The notes below the pieces were generated by a model. That model made no database searches. It was not told the DNA's origin and worked only from the letters and a program-made list of their open reading frames with translations. DNA of 64,000 nucleotides from Longimicrobium terrae. Its GTDB lineage: Bacteria; Gemmatimonadota; Gemmatimonadetes; Longimicrobiales; Longimicrobiaceae. Every line of letters begins with the position of its first letter. Position 1 is the stretch's first letter. A program made the translations under genes and the position numbers. Location of the stretch: assembly GCF_014202995.1 (NCBI RefSeq), contig NZ_JACHIA010000001.1:248001-312000 (forward strand), given 5' to 3'. Positions 27,882-38,258 of the stretch are shown piece by piece.

Positions 27882-29261
27882 TCAGCCCACCAGTACCGGC
27901 ACCCGCACCCGTTCGGGGCCGCGCGCCACCCCCGAAAGCCCCACGATGCGCGCGCCGCCGCGTCCCGCCGGGCGCACCACCCCGCGGGTGTCCACCACCA
28001 CGCGCGCCCGCTCGGCCACGCGATCGTAGTCCACCGCCGTGTGGTCGGTCACCACCACCACCACGTCGGCCCCGGCCAGCGCCTCGTCCGTGAGCTCCTG
28101 GCTCAGCAGCGGGAGGTTGCGCAGCGGCGTGTGGCCGTCGTCGCGGATGGCGCCGCAGAACGGGTCGTGGTACTGCACGTCGGCGCCCTTTTCCTGCAGC
28201 AGGCGCAGGATTTCCAGCGCCGGGCTTTCGCGCAGGTCGTCGATGTCCTTCTTGTACGCCACGCCCAGCACCAGCACGCGGCTGCCCCGCACCGCCTTGC
28301 CGTCGTCGTTGAGCGCGTCGGCCACCTTGCCCACCACGAACCCCGGCATTTCGGCGTTGATCTCGCTGGCCAGCTCGATCATGCGCGTCTTGAAGGCCAG
28401 GGTGCGCATCTTCCAGCTCAGGTAGTGCGGATCCAGCGGAATGCAGTGCCCGCCCAGCCCCGGCCCCGGAGTGAACTTCATGAAGCCGAAGGGCTTGGTG
28501 GCGGCGGCGTCGATCACCTCCCACACGTTCACCCCCAGCCGGTCGCAGGCCTGGGCCAGTTCGTTGGCGAGGGCGATGTTGATCATGCGGAAGGTGTTCT
28601 CGTACACCTTCACCAGCTCGGCCGCTTCGGCGCTTTCCACCGGCACCAGCGTGTCGAACACGCCGCCGTACAGCGCCACCCCCGCCTCCAGGCAGCGGGG
28701 CGTGATGCCGCCGATGACCTTGGGGGTGTTGCGCGTGTGCCACACCGGGTTGCCCGGGTCCACCCGCTCGGGGCTGAAGCAGACGAACAGATTTTCGCCC
28801 ACCTTGAGGCCGCCGCGCTCCAGGATGGGGAGCACCACGTCGCGGGTGGTTCCGGGATAGGTGGTGCTTTCCAGAATCACCATCTGCCCGGGACGCAGTT
28901 GCGCGGCGATCGCCTCGGCGGCGGCCGCCACGAACGACAGGTCCGGGTCCTTGATCTTGTTGAGCGGGGTGGGGACGCAGATGCAGATGGCGTCGCACTC
29001 TCCCATGCGCGTCATGTCGTCGGTGGCGGAAAGCAGCCCCTCGCCCACGAACGCGCCCAGCACCTCCGACGACACGTCCTGCACGTGGCTGCGGCCGCCG
29101 TTGATACCGCGCACCACGCCCTCGGAGATGTCGAAGCCCAGCGTGCGGTATCCGCTGCGGGCCAGTTCCACGGCCAGGGGGAGCCCCACGTACCCCAGCC
29201 CCATGATTCCGACGACGGCTTCCCGGCGTTCTATGCGCGACAGAAGTTCAGTGTACGCCAT
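27882..29261 (-). CDS. UDP-N-acetyl-hexosamine 6-dehydrogenase (WbpA/TviB/WecC family)
   Basis: A 459-residue nucleotide-sugar dehydrogenase distinct from the neighbouring ugd. N-terminal NAD fold GIMGLGYVGLPLAVELARSG, then CICVPTPLNKIKDPDL, VILESTTYPGTT, and the catalytic Cys in GPGLGGHCIPLDP near residue 266. These match enzymes that oxidise UDP-GlcNAc or UDP-ManNAc to the uronic acid. The ATG at 29261 (MAYTELLSRI) is preferred over a frame running 16 codons further. With the 2-epimerase at 21366 the product would be UDP-ManNAcA; UDP-GlcNAcA is the alternative. Confidence 0.9.
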   Translation of the reverse strand: MAYTELLSRIERREAVVGIMGLGYVGLPLAVELARSGYRTLGFDISEGVVRGINGGRSHVQDVSSEVLGAFVGEGLLSATDDMTRMGECDAICICVPTPLNKIKDPDLSFVAAAAEAIAAQLRPGQMVILESTTYPGTTRDVVLPILERGGLKVGENLFVCFSPERVDPGNPVWHTRNTPKVIGGITPRCLEAGVALYGGVFDTLVPVESAEAAELVKVYENTFRMINIALANELAQACDRLGVNVWEVIDAAATKPFGFMKFTPGPGLGGHCIPLDPHYLSWKMRTLAFKTRMIELASEINAEMPGFVVGKVADALNDDGKAVRGSRVLVLGVAYKKDIDDLRESPALEILRLLQEKGADVQYHDPFCGAIRDDGHTPLRNLPLLSQELTDEALAGADVVVVVTDHTAVDYDRVAERARVVVDTRGVVRPAGRGGARIVGLSGVARGPERVRVPVLVG

Positions 29262-29298
29262 GATTCGTCCCACGGAGTAGAAAAGGAGCGGGATGCGC

Positions 29299-29328
29299 CG
29301 GGGGCGCATCCACCAAGATGCGCCCCCG
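29299..29328. repeat. Perfect 12-base hairpin in the dehydrogenase 5' leader
   Basis: Arms 29299-29310 and 29317-29328 are exact reverse complements around the 6-base loop CACCAA. It lies between the 4,6-dehydratase stop and the dehydrogenase start. On the minus strand a T-run precedes rather than follows it, so it is not a standard terminator for the upstream gene. It may be an mRNA-stabilising or attenuating structure, or an operator. Confidence 0.55.
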
Positions 29329-29381
29329 AAAACGCAACCGAAGAATATACAGCAACTTGCGAGACGCGGGCAACCCGCTGT

Positions 29382-31283
29382 CTACCGTGCGAAGGCGGCG
29401 TGCAGCCCGCGTTCGCGCAGCGGCGACACGCACTCCGGGATCAGTCCGCAGATGGCCGCCACGCAGTCGTCCGAGCTTCCCACCTCCACCGCGGCGCCCA
29501 GGCGGTCCAGCCCGGAGACCAGCGCCTCGGCCTCGGTCTCGGGGGTCTGCACCACCCGGATCTTGGCCAGCGCGGTGGGAAAGGTGGTTTCCACGTCCGA
29601 CATCAGCTCCTCGTGCAGCTTCTCGCCGGGGCGCAGCCCGGTAAAGAGAATGGGCACGTCGCTGTACGGCTCCAGCCCCGAAAGCCGGATCAGGTTTTCG
29701 GCCAGTTCCACGATGCGCACGGGCGAGCCCATGTCCAGCATGCAGATGCGCCCGGCCGCGTCGGGGAGCGCCGCGGCCTGCAGCACCAGCTGCACGGCCT
29801 CGGGAATGGTCATGAAGTAGCGGGTGACGTCCGGGTGCGTCACCGTGAGCGGCTTGCCCGCCGCCAGCTGCTTGCGGAACAGGGGCACCACGCTGCCGTC
29901 GGAGCCCAGCACGTTGCCAAAGCGCACGGCGCGGAAGTCGGTGCGCGAGGCCTGCAGCACCGGCCATCCCAGCACCACGCGCTCGGCCAGCCGCTTGGTG
30001 GCGCCCATGACGCTGGACGGGTGCACCGCCTTGTCGGTGCTGATCAGCACGAACTTGCGGGTGCCGAACTTGGCGGCCAGCTTGGCCACGCACAGCGTGC
30101 CCAGCGTGTTGTTGCGCACCGCCTCCACCGCGTTGTCTTCCATCAGCGGCACGTGCTTGTACGCCGCCGCGTGAAAGACGCTGTCGGGGCGGTGCTTCTT
30201 GAACACCGCCTCCATCCGCCCCTCGTTGGTGATGTCGGCCACCACGGGGACAATGTCCAGCCCGGGGAACGACGTCTCCAGCTCCATGGCGATGTAGTAC
30301 AGCGGCGTTTCGCCCTGGTCCAGCACCACCAGCCGGCTGGGCTGCAGCGCCGCCACCTGCCGCGCCAGCTCCGACCCGATGGAGCCCGCGCCGCCGGTGA
30401 CCATCACCACGCGTCCTTCCAGGTCCTCGCGCACGCCCTCCAGTTCCAGCGCCACCGTTTCGCGCCCCAGCAGGTCCTCCACCTGCACCTTGCGCAGCTC
30501 GCTCAGGCGGGCGCGGCCGTCCAGCACTTCGCGCATGGACGGGACGATCTTGAACTCCACCCCCGAATCCATGCACGGCTGCACGATGCGGCGCATTTCT
30601 TCGCGCGTGGCGGACGGGATGGCGATGATCACCTCCTCGATCTGCCGGGCCGCGATCAGGGCGGGAAGGTCCTCGCTGGTGCCCAGCATGGGAATGCCGT
30701 GCATGCGCATGCCGCGCTTGCCCGGATCGTCGTCCACCAGCCCCACCAGCCAGGTGCTGTCGGAGTCGTCACGCTGAATGTGGCGCAGCAGCCGCTCGGC
30801 CGAGGCGCCGGCGCCCACCACCAGGGTGCGCTTGCCGGAGCGCACGCGCCACGGGCGGAACTGGCGCTCGCGCGCGGCCCGCACCAGAAAGCGCACGCCG
30901 CCAAAGATCAGAACGGCCAGAACCCAGTCCAGCACCAGCACCGAGCGGGGCACCCCCGCCACCTGGCTGGTCATGAACAGCGCGCCCAGCAGCAGCGCGG
31001 AACTCAGCGTCACGGCGCGCACCAGGTCCACCAGGTCGCGCATCCCCACGTGGCGCCACCAGCCCTGAAACAGCCCGAAGATCAGAAACGAGGCAAGGCG
31101 GGCCCCCAGCAGGTACGGCAGGGTGGACCAGAACACGGGCGCCACGTCTTCCGGCATCCGCAGATCGAACCGCAGCGCGAAGGCGGCATAGTAGGCCAGC
31201 GGGATCAGCAGCAGGTGCAGGCCCAGAACCAGAGGCCGGCGCAGACGAAGCAACAGGGGCGGCAGCATCGATTCCAGAAACAC
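29382..31283 (-). CDS. Membrane-bound UDP-GlcNAc 4,6-dehydratase (CapD/PglF/WbpM family)
   Basis: A 633-residue protein. Four N-terminal membrane helices (for example LVLGLHLLLIPLAYYAAFAL and SVLVLDWVLAVLIFGGVRFL) are followed by a CoA-binding-like Rossmann domain (TLVVGAGASAERLL, near 152). The catalytic SDR domain begins with VVMVTGGAGSIGSELARQ near 292, and FVLISTDKAVHPSSVMGATK is the family hallmark in which the usual Tyr is replaced by Met. It makes the 4-keto-6-deoxy intermediate for QuiNAc, FucNAc or bacillosamine-type sugars. Start is a GTG at 31283; an ATG at 31268 is possible. Confidence 0.95.
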   Translation of the reverse strand: MFLESMLPPLLLRLRRPLVLGLHLLLIPLAYYAAFALRFDLRMPEDVAPVFWSTLPYLLGARLASFLIFGLFQGWWRHVGMRDLVDLVRAVTLSSALLLGALFMTSQVAGVPRSVLVLDWVLAVLIFGGVRFLVRAARERQFRPWRVRSGKRTLVVGAGASAERLLRHIQRDDSDSTWLVGLVDDDPGKRGMRMHGIPMLGTSEDLPALIAARQIEEVIIAIPSATREEMRRIVQPCMDSGVEFKIVPSMREVLDGRARLSELRKVQVEDLLGRETVALELEGVREDLEGRVVMVTGGAGSIGSELARQVAALQPSRLVVLDQGETPLYYIAMELETSFPGLDIVPVVADITNEGRMEAVFKKHRPDSVFHAAAYKHVPLMEDNAVEAVRNNTLGTLCVAKLAAKFGTRKFVLISTDKAVHPSSVMGATKRLAERVVLGWPVLQASRTDFRAVRFGNVLGSDGSVVPLFRKQLAAGKPLTVTHPDVTRYFMTIPEAVQLVLQAAALPDAAGRICMLDMGSPVRIVELAENLIRLSGLEPYSDVPILFTGLRPGEKLHEELMSDVETTFPTALAKIRVVQTPETEAEALVSGLDRLGAAVEVGSSDDCVAAICGLIPECVSPLRERGLHAAFAR

Positions 31284-31504
31284 AGGGACAGGCGGCCGGC
31301 GCGTCCTCGCCGGAAACTACCGCCAAAAGTGAGCAGACAGGCGCGCCGCTCCGGACCTGGCCGGAGCGGGATGCAGCGGACGGCGTGGACAACGCCGCCG
31401 CGCATCGCCTGCACATTCGGGTCCACCAACGTTCAACCCGGCAGAAGGTGACACCGGGCACTCCCGCGCTGCTACAAATCTGCACCGGAGACCGGGACCA
31501 TCTG

Positions 31505-32482
31505 CTACCTGGCGCGCGACCGGGCGAACTGGCGCGCATAATAGCTCACCACCCGGTCCGCGCCCGCGCGGCGGATGGAGGTGAGCGCTTCTTCGTGGGC
31601 GCGGGGCCCGTCGATCCACCCGCGCTGGGCGGCGGCCTCGATCATGGCGTACTCGCCGGACACGTGATACGCGAACACCGGGTAGCCGGTGTCCTCCTTT
31701 ACACGGTGGATGACGTCCAGGTAGGACAGCGCGGGCTTCACCATCAGCATGTCCGCGCCCTCGGCCACGTCCTGCCGGGCCTCGCGCAGCGCCTCGCGCA
31801 CGTTGCCGGGATCCATCTGCGCCGAGCGCCGGTCCCCTTCTGACGGCGCGCTTTCCGCGGCGTCACGGAATGGCCCGTAGAAGGCGGACGCATACTTCAC
31901 CGCGTAGGACAGGATCGCGGTCTGCTCGAACCCGCCCGCGTCCAGCGCCTTGCGCAGCGCGCCCACCCGGCCGTCCATCATGTCCGACGGGGCGACCACG
32001 TCCGCGCCCGCGGCGGCGTGCGTGGCGGCCACGCGCGCCAGCAGCGGCAGGGTGGCGTCATTGTCCACATCCCCCGCGCGCAGGATGCCGCAGTGGCCGT
32101 GGCTGGTGTACTCGCACAGGCACACGTCGGTGATCACCAGCAGTTCGGGAAGCTCGCGCTTGAGCAGGCGCACGGCCCGCTGCACGATCCCGTCCTCGTC
32201 GTATCCGCCGGTCCCCAGTTCGTCCTTGTGCTCGGGGATGCCGAAGAGAAGCACGCCGCCGATCCCCAGCCGCAGCGCCTCTTCCGCGTCGCGCAGCAGT
32301 TCATCCGCCGAGGTCTGCTCCACCCCGGCCATGGAACCCACGGGGCGGCGCACCCCCGTTCCCGGGACGGCGAACAGGGGAAGGATCAGGTCCGCCGGGC
32401 TCACCACCGTTTCGCGCGAGGCGGAGCGCAGGGCCTCCGTCCGCCGCAGCCGGCGCGGGCGGTACGTGGGAAATATGGACAT
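31505..32482 (-). CDS. hemB: Delta-aminolevulinic acid dehydratase (porphobilinogen synthase)
   Basis: A 325-residue enzyme joining two 5-aminolevulinates into porphobilinogen for haem and sirohaem. The catalytic lysines sit in [16 protein letters not shown] and [12 protein letters not shown]. The Cys-rich loop [15 protein letters not shown] marks the zinc-dependent class. ATG at 32482, preceded by an in-frame TTG. It lies 20 bases downstream of a Wzi-like outer-membrane gene and upstream of a capsule dehydratase, so a haem gene is embedded in the polysaccharide locus, together with the cobA-hemD fusion two genes away. Confidence 0.97.
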   Translation of the reverse strand: MSIFPTYRPRRLRRTEALRSASRETVVSPADLILPLFAVPGTGVRRPVGSMAGVEQTSADELLRDAEEALRLGIGGVLLFGIPEHKDELGTGGYDEDGIVQRAVRLLKRELPELLVITDVCLCEYTSHGHCGILRAGDVDNDATLPLLARVAATHAAAGADVVAPSDMMDGRVGALRKALDAGGFEQTAILSYAVKYASAFYGPFRDAAESAPSEGDRRSAQMDPGNVREALREARQDVAEGADMLMVKPALSYLDVIHRVKEDTGYPVFAYHVSGEYAMIEAAAQRGWIDGPRAHEEALTSIRRAGADRVVSYYARQFARSRAR

Positions 32483-32502
32483 CAAAAACCTCTACGTCGG
32501 TC

Positions 32503-34110
32503 TCAGAAGAAGGCGGCGGCGCCGGCCTGCAGGCGGCGCTGGCGCCACCCGTCGCCCGCGTCGCGGAACCAGGCGGCGGTCAGGTCCACCCGCCCGATGC
32601 GCAGCGCGGCGTCCACGCTCCCCCCGCTGCTGCGTCCCACACGGAGCGGCGCAAAGAGATTGGCGCCGCCGTACTGCTCCAGCGATTCGTTGGAGCGCGA
32701 GCGCCGGAACGCGCGCCCGTCCAGGCGCAGGCGGCCGTCCAGCAGGTCGGCCTGCGCGTAGACCAGCGCCTCGTCCCCCTCGCCGCCCAGCGGGTGGCCC
32801 AGGGGGTGGCTGCCGCGCGCCCAGTTGCCGGTCTGGCTGGAGTTGAAGTACCACGGCCCGTGGCCGCAGCACACGGTGGAAAAGCGCGTGTACTCGCCCC
32901 CCACCGCCACCTGGGGCAGCCCCGGCAGCGCGGGGATGAAGACGCCCGCCACCGTCCCGGGCACCTCATCCAGCGCGCCCGCGCCGTCGTCCGCGCCGGT
33001 TTCGGCGTACAGAGTGACGGGGAGCCAGCGCTCCGTCGGCAGGCGCAGGCGGCCGTCGAACGACAGGATCTGGTTCTCGAAGTTGCTGCTGCGGATCACT
33101 CCCGCCGTCATCCGCAGGAGCCGCGACAGGGAGATGCGCTCCCGCTCGCTGCCGAACACGGAGCCCCGGTTGACGGCCAGGGTGAGGCGCGCGTGGGGCT
33201 GAAATGCGACGCGCGCGCCCCACAGCCATGCCTCGTCCGGGTGGCGTCCCGGGTCGCTCATCCGGCTGAAGAAGGTGTGCAGGCTCACCGGGCCGGCGTA
33301 TCGAAGGACGGACGGCAGCTCCAGCGGCCGCGTGGTCTGCACCTCCAGCCGGGTGAGCGGCGCGTTGGGATAAAAGACGACCGCGCCGCCCACGCCCGGG
33401 CCGTAGCCCACGGCCTGCCGCCCCACGGACGCGGAAAAGGAGCCCGCCGCGGCGACGGCTTCCCACCGCGGCAGCGCGGCGCCGTCCTGGTCCGCCCGGC
33501 CCTGCGCGTACGCGGCGCCAAACCCGCCCAGGCGCACCGCGCCCTCGGCGCGGACGCGCGCGGCGGACAGTTCCCGCACGGGCTTGGGATCGATCCGCCA
33601 CGGCCCGTACGAGATGGCGGGGGTCAGCCGGCCGGCCTCGCTCTCGTACCCGGCCTGCACCCGCCCGCCCAGCAGCGCCAGGGGGCTCGCGACGGCACGG
33701 CGGTACTCACCGAACTCCTCGTAGAAGCGGGACAGCCACCCTTCCGCCAGCGGCTGCAGCCGGGTGCCGTCCGCCGCGATGGCGGCGCGCTCCAGCGCTT
33801 GGGCCAGCGCGTGGCGCGGCACGGCGCCCTGCGCGGGAAGGTAGCCCGGGATGAGCCCCAATGCGTCGGCGCGGCGCGCGGCGCGGACGGCCCAGTGCGT
33901 CTGCGGCACCAGCGGCGACGCGCCCCGGTGGTGCGGCGCATCGTCGTCCCGCCGGCCGGCGCCATCTCTCTCCGCGCCGTCCACGACATCCGCCGGCGGA
34001 CGCGTGGAATCAGCGGAAATGGTCTGCGCGCAAAGCGCGGCGCCGTCCAGCAGCGCCGCGCCCATGACCGCGGTAAGAGCCCGTCCCATCCCTCCTGCCG
34101 ATCGCGCCAT
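32503..34110 (-). CDS. Capsule assembly Wzi-like outer-membrane protein
   Basis: A 535-residue protein with a signal peptide (MGRALTAVMGAALLDGAALCAQ) and a long run of alternating beta strands ending in Phe (GAAAFF), as outer-membrane barrels do. The segments VGRQAVGYGPGVGGAVVFYP and LEVQTTRPLELP resemble the capsule-assembly Wzi family, whose members hold capsule at the cell surface. A helical region at residues 70-130 precedes the barrel. The ATG at 34110 overlaps the TGA of the cobA-hemD gene by one base (TGATG). Family assignment rests on pattern, context and barrel signals. Confidence 0.78.
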   Translation of the reverse strand: MARSAGGMGRALTAVMGAALLDGAALCAQTISADSTRPPADVVDGAERDGAGRRDDDAPHHRGASPLVPQTHWAVRAARRADALGLIPGYLPAQGAVPRHALAQALERAAIAADGTRLQPLAEGWLSRFYEEFGEYRRAVASPLALLGGRVQAGYESEAGRLTPAISYGPWRIDPKPVRELSAARVRAEGAVRLGGFGAAYAQGRADQDGAALPRWEAVAAAGSFSASVGRQAVGYGPGVGGAVVFYPNAPLTRLEVQTTRPLELPSVLRYAGPVSLHTFFSRMSDPGRHPDEAWLWGARVAFQPHARLTLAVNRGSVFGSERERISLSRLLRMTAGVIRSSNFENQILSFDGRLRLPTERWLPVTLYAETGADDGAGALDEVPGTVAGVFIPALPGLPQVAVGGEYTRFSTVCCGHGPWYFNSSQTGNWARGSHPLGHPLGGEGDEALVYAQADLLDGRLRLDGRAFRRSRSNESLEQYGGANLFAPLRVGRSSGGSVDAALRIGRVDLTAAWFRDAGDGWRQRRLQAGAAAFF

Positions 34111-35627
34111 CAACTTTCCTGAGTTCGAGACGCGAACGCGTTCCGCAGCGCCGCCACCAGACCGTCGATCGTGTGCTCGCCGGCTTCGATGTCCACCGTG
34201 AGCCCCAGTTCCCGCGCCGCGGCGGAGGTCACCGGGCCGATGCTGGCCACCCGCGCCCCGCCCAGCTCCGCACCCGCCGCCTGCACGAAGTTGCGGACGG
34301 TGGATCCGGCGGTGAACGCCACGGCATCCACCTGCCCGCCCGCCAGCAGCGCCCGCACCTCGTCCGCGCCGGTGGCGTCGGGCGCGGTGGCGTAGACCGC
34401 CACGTCCACGACCTCCGCCCCCGCGTCGCGCAGCCGCGCGGGGAGTTCCGCGCCGGCGGCTTCCGCCCGGGGAAGCAGGATTCGCACCCCGTCCACGGGG
34501 CCCTCCGCCAGCAGCGCCTCCGCCGCGGCGGTGCCCAGCGACTCGGAGGGCACCACGTCCGCGCGGATTCCACGCGCGTTCAGCGCCGCGGCCGTCCCCG
34601 GCCCCACCGCGCAGATCCTGACGCCGGAAAGTGCGCGGGCGTCACGGCCGGACGCGGCGAGCGCATCCCAGAAGCGCTCCACCGCGTTGGCGCTGGTAAA
34701 GACGATCCACCCGAACGATTCGATCTCGCCCACCGCGTCTCGCAGCGGAGCCGGATCGGCGGGCGGGACCACGCGGATGGTGGGGAACTGGACGACTTCC
34801 GCCCCCAGCGCCGTCAACTCGGCCGCGAAGCCGCTGGCCTGCGCGCGGGCGCGGGTCACCACGATCCGCTTTCCCGAGAGCGGGCGCCGGTCCCACCACG
34901 CCAGGCGCTCGCGCAGGGAGGCTACCTGCCCCACGACGATCAGCGACGGCGCACCTATGCCCGCCTCCACCGCCAGCGCCGGAAGGGTGTCCAGCGTGCC
35001 GACGACGGTGCGCTGCCGCGGGTACGTCCCCCACTCGATCACGGCGGCGGGGGTGTCGGAGGGACGGCCGGCTTCCACCAGGCGGCGGAAGTTTTCCTCC
35101 ATCCGCCCCACGCCCATGTAGAACACCACCGTGCCCACGCCGCGCGCCAGGTGCGCCCAGTCCACGTCCGTCCCGGACTTTTCCGGGTCTTCGTGCCCTG
35201 TCACGAAGGCGACGCTGGCCGCCATCCCGCGCTGGGTGACGGGGATGCCCGCGTACGCCGGCGCCGCGATCCCGGCCGTGACGCCGGGGACGATCTCGAA
35301 CGGGACGCCCGCGTTCGCCAGCACCAGCGCCTCTTCCCCGCCCCGCCCGAAGACGAACGGGTCGCCGCCCTTGAGGCGGACGACGCGGCGAAAGCGGCCG
35401 GCCAGCTCCACCAGAATCGCGTTCGTCTCGTCCTGCGTGCGCGCCTGAAAGCCGCGGCGCTTGCCCACGAACACGCGCTCCTCCGTCTGCACCAGCTCCA
35501 GGATCGCCGGGCTCACCAGCGCGTCGTACACCAGCACGTCGGCGGAGCGCAGAAGCTCGGCGGCGCGCAGGGTGAGCAGCCCGGGATCGCCCGGGCCGGC
35601 GCCCACCAGGTAAACCGTTCCCGTCAC
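34110..35627 (-). CDS. cobA-hemD: Fused uroporphyrinogen-III C-methyltransferase / uroporphyrinogen-III synthase
   Basis: A 505-residue two-domain enzyme. Residues 1 to about 245 are the SAM-dependent uroporphyrinogen methyltransferase (VYLVGAGPGDPGLLTLRAAE, GGDPFVFGRGGEEALVL, and VVFYMGVGRMEENF). From about 252 follows uroporphyrinogen-III synthase (GKRIVVTRARAQASGFAAEL, then FTSANAVERFW and AFTAGSTVRNFVQAAG). It closes the tetrapyrrole ring and starts the sirohaem/cobalamin branch. The GTG at 35627 overlaps the TGA of rmd (GTGA), so translation of a haem gene is tied to a sugar-nucleotide gene. Such fusions are known in several phyla. Confidence 0.96.
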   Translation of the reverse strand: MTGTVYLVGAGPGDPGLLTLRAAELLRSADVLVYDALVSPAILELVQTEERVFVGKRRGFQARTQDETNAILVELAGRFRRVVRLKGGDPFVFGRGGEEALVLANAGVPFEIVPGVTAGIAAPAYAGIPVTQRGMAASVAFVTGHEDPEKSGTDVDWAHLARGVGTVVFYMGVGRMEENFRRLVEAGRPSDTPAAVIEWGTYPRQRTVVGTLDTLPALAVEAGIGAPSLIVVGQVASLRERLAWWDRRPLSGKRIVVTRARAQASGFAAELTALGAEVVQFPTIRVVPPADPAPLRDAVGEIESFGWIVFTSANAVERFWDALAASGRDARALSGVRICAVGPGTAAALNARGIRADVVPSESLGTAAAEALLAEGPVDGVRILLPRAEAAGAELPARLRDAGAEVVDVAVYATAPDATGADEVRALLAGGQVDAVAFTAGSTVRNFVQAAGAELGGARVASIGPVTSAAARELGLTVDIEAGEHTIDGLVAALRNAFASRTQES

Positions 35628-36547
35628 GAACCCGTCCCGGCAAAGGAGTCCAGAAGATCCCTGAGCGTCTGCTCAAAGGGGATCGCGGGGGCCCAGCCCA
35701 GCGCGGCCAGGCGGTCGGCGCGGCCCAGCAGCAGCGGAATGTCCACGGGGCGCACCCGCTCCGGGTCCACCTCCACCCGCGCGGGGACGCCGGAGATGGC
35801 AATCATGTCGCGCACCACGTCCTCCATGCTGCGCGCGGTGCCGGAGCAGACGTTGTACACGCCGCCGGGCTCGCCCGCTTCCATCAGCCGCACGTATCCA
35901 CGGACGACGTCGCGCACGTCCAGCAGGTCGCGGCGCGCGCTCAGGTTGCCCACGCGCAGCACGGGGTCGGCGGCGCCGCGCATCCCCGCGATCTGCCGCG
36001 CGAAGCTGGCCAGGGCAAAGCGCGAGTCCTGCCCCGGGCCCGTGTGGTTGAAGGATCGGGCAATCACCACCTCCACGCCGGACGCCTGCAGCGCCGCGAT
36101 CTCCGCGGCGGCCTTGCTGGCCGCGTACGGATTGCAGGGGCGCTGGGGATGATCTTCGGCGATGGGCTGCTCGTCATCCGGCACCAAGCCGTACACCTCG
36201 GCCGAGCTCACCACCAGCAGCCGCGTTCCCTGGGGGAGCGCGAGGGCGAGGCGCAGCGTTCCGGTGGCGTTCACGTCCCACGTGCCCAGGGGATCGGCGA
36301 ACGCCCCGGCCACCGACGCCTGCCCGGCCAGGTGGTATACGACGTCGGGGCGCGCCCGGCCCACGGCCGCGCGCACCCCGTCATCCGACGTCACGTCCAG
36401 TTCGATCCACTCCGCGCCCTCGCCGGCCAGCGCGGCGGGAGCGAGCCCGTCCTGGCTGGCCGCGACCACCGCGTGCCCCCGGCCCCGCAGCGCCCGCACC
36501 AGCCAGCCGCCGGCAAAGCCGGCGGCCCCGGTCACCAGAACGCGCAC
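35624..36547 (-). CDS. rmd: GDP-4-keto-6-deoxy-mannose reductase (Rmd-like SDR)
   Basis: A 307-residue extended SDR. NAD(P) site VTGAAGFAGGWLVRAL at the N-terminus, VYHLAGQASVAGAFADP near 72, active-site Ser in VVSSAEVYG, and the Tyr/Lys pair in NPYAASKAAAE. The best match of features is the Rmd/GDP-6-deoxy-lyxo-hexulose reductase group that yields GDP-D-rhamnose. It starts at a GTG at 36547, five bases after the gmd stop; the longer open frame to 36658 overlaps gmd. Acting directly on the Gmd product is the natural reading of this pair; a GDP-talose or other 4-reductase is the alternative. Confidence 0.85.
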   Translation of the reverse strand: MRVLVTGAAGFAGGWLVRALRGRGHAVVAASQDGLAPAALAGEGAEWIELDVTSDDGVRAAVGRARPDVVYHLAGQASVAGAFADPLGTWDVNATGTLRLALALPQGTRLLVVSSAEVYGLVPDDEQPIAEDHPQRPCNPYAASKAAAEIAALQASGVEVVIARSFNHTGPGQDSRFALASFARQIAGMRGAADPVLRVGNLSARRDLLDVRDVVRGYVRLMEAGEPGGVYNVCSGTARSMEDVVRDMIAISGVPARVEVDPERVRPVDIPLLLGRADRLAALGWAPAIPFEQTLRDLLDSFAGTGS

Positions 36548-36552
36548 GACGC

Positions 36553-37719
<1,167 letters not shown>

Positions 37720-37735
37720 CTACAGGAGACTTCCG

Positions 37736-37927
37736 ATGGCTTTTTGCGCCGTCTGCGGAAAGGGCCCGCGCAGCGGGAACAACGTCAGCCACGCGAACAA
37801 CAAGACCAAGCGTGTCTGGCGTCCCAACCTCCAGCCTGCCCGGATCGTGACTGACAACGGCACGCACAAGCGCGTCCGCGTCTGCACGAGCTGCATCTCG
37901 GCTGGCAAGATCCGCAAGGCGGGCTGA
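37736..37927 (+). CDS. rpmB: 50S ribosomal protein L28
   Basis: A 63-residue L28 with the two zinc-binding pairs CAVC (near residue 4) and CTSC (near 54), so it is the cysteine-containing form. The conserved block [20 protein letters not shown] follows the first pair. The ATG at 37736 has AGGAG seven bases upstream; a frame starting at 37655 begins inside the promoter and is not used. It is the only ribosomal gene on the plus strand here, transcribed alone between its promoter and a strong terminator. Confidence 0.97.
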   Translation: MAFCAVCGKGPRSGNNVSHANNKTKRVWRPNLQPARIVTDNGTHKRVRVCTSCISAGKIRKAG

Positions 37928-37960
37928 GGGTTCCGGCAGGTCCCCCGCAGGACTGAACAC

Positions 37961-38014
37961 GAAAGCGGCCGCGCATCCCCGGATGTGCGGCCGCTTTCGC
38001 GTTCTCCCCTTTTT
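37961..38014 (+). terminator. Strong intrinsic terminator after rpmB, possibly bidirectional
   Basis: Arms 37961-37978 and 37981-37998 pair over 18 positions with one G-T wobble, and five Ts follow at 38010-38014. It lies between the convergent rpmB and peptidase genes. On the minus strand only a short T-run could follow, so it works mainly for rpmB. Confidence 0.8.
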
Positions 38015-38258
38015 CTGTCACGCGATCGGTCTTCGCGCGCAAGGCTTCGCTCGTCATCAGGCGGGGAGGCCCCTCCCCCGGCACCTCCCCGCTCCCCTCC
38101 CGGCCGAAGCAGAAGCGCGTGGAAGAACTCACACCGGGATCGAGGCTTCGTGCAGGTGAAGCCTCACTGCCAACGCCGCGAGGCTTTCCGCCGTTGTTGC
38201 GGCGAATCCATTCGCACCCGCACCAACCCGCCCGATCGGACCGGGACGAATCTCCCGA

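Noticed and set aside
28041-31451. A 1136-residue open frame on the plus strand
   Set aside because: It is antisense to two clear capsule enzymes, is full of His/Arg/Gln typical of shadow frames in GC-rich DNA, and has no recognisable domain.
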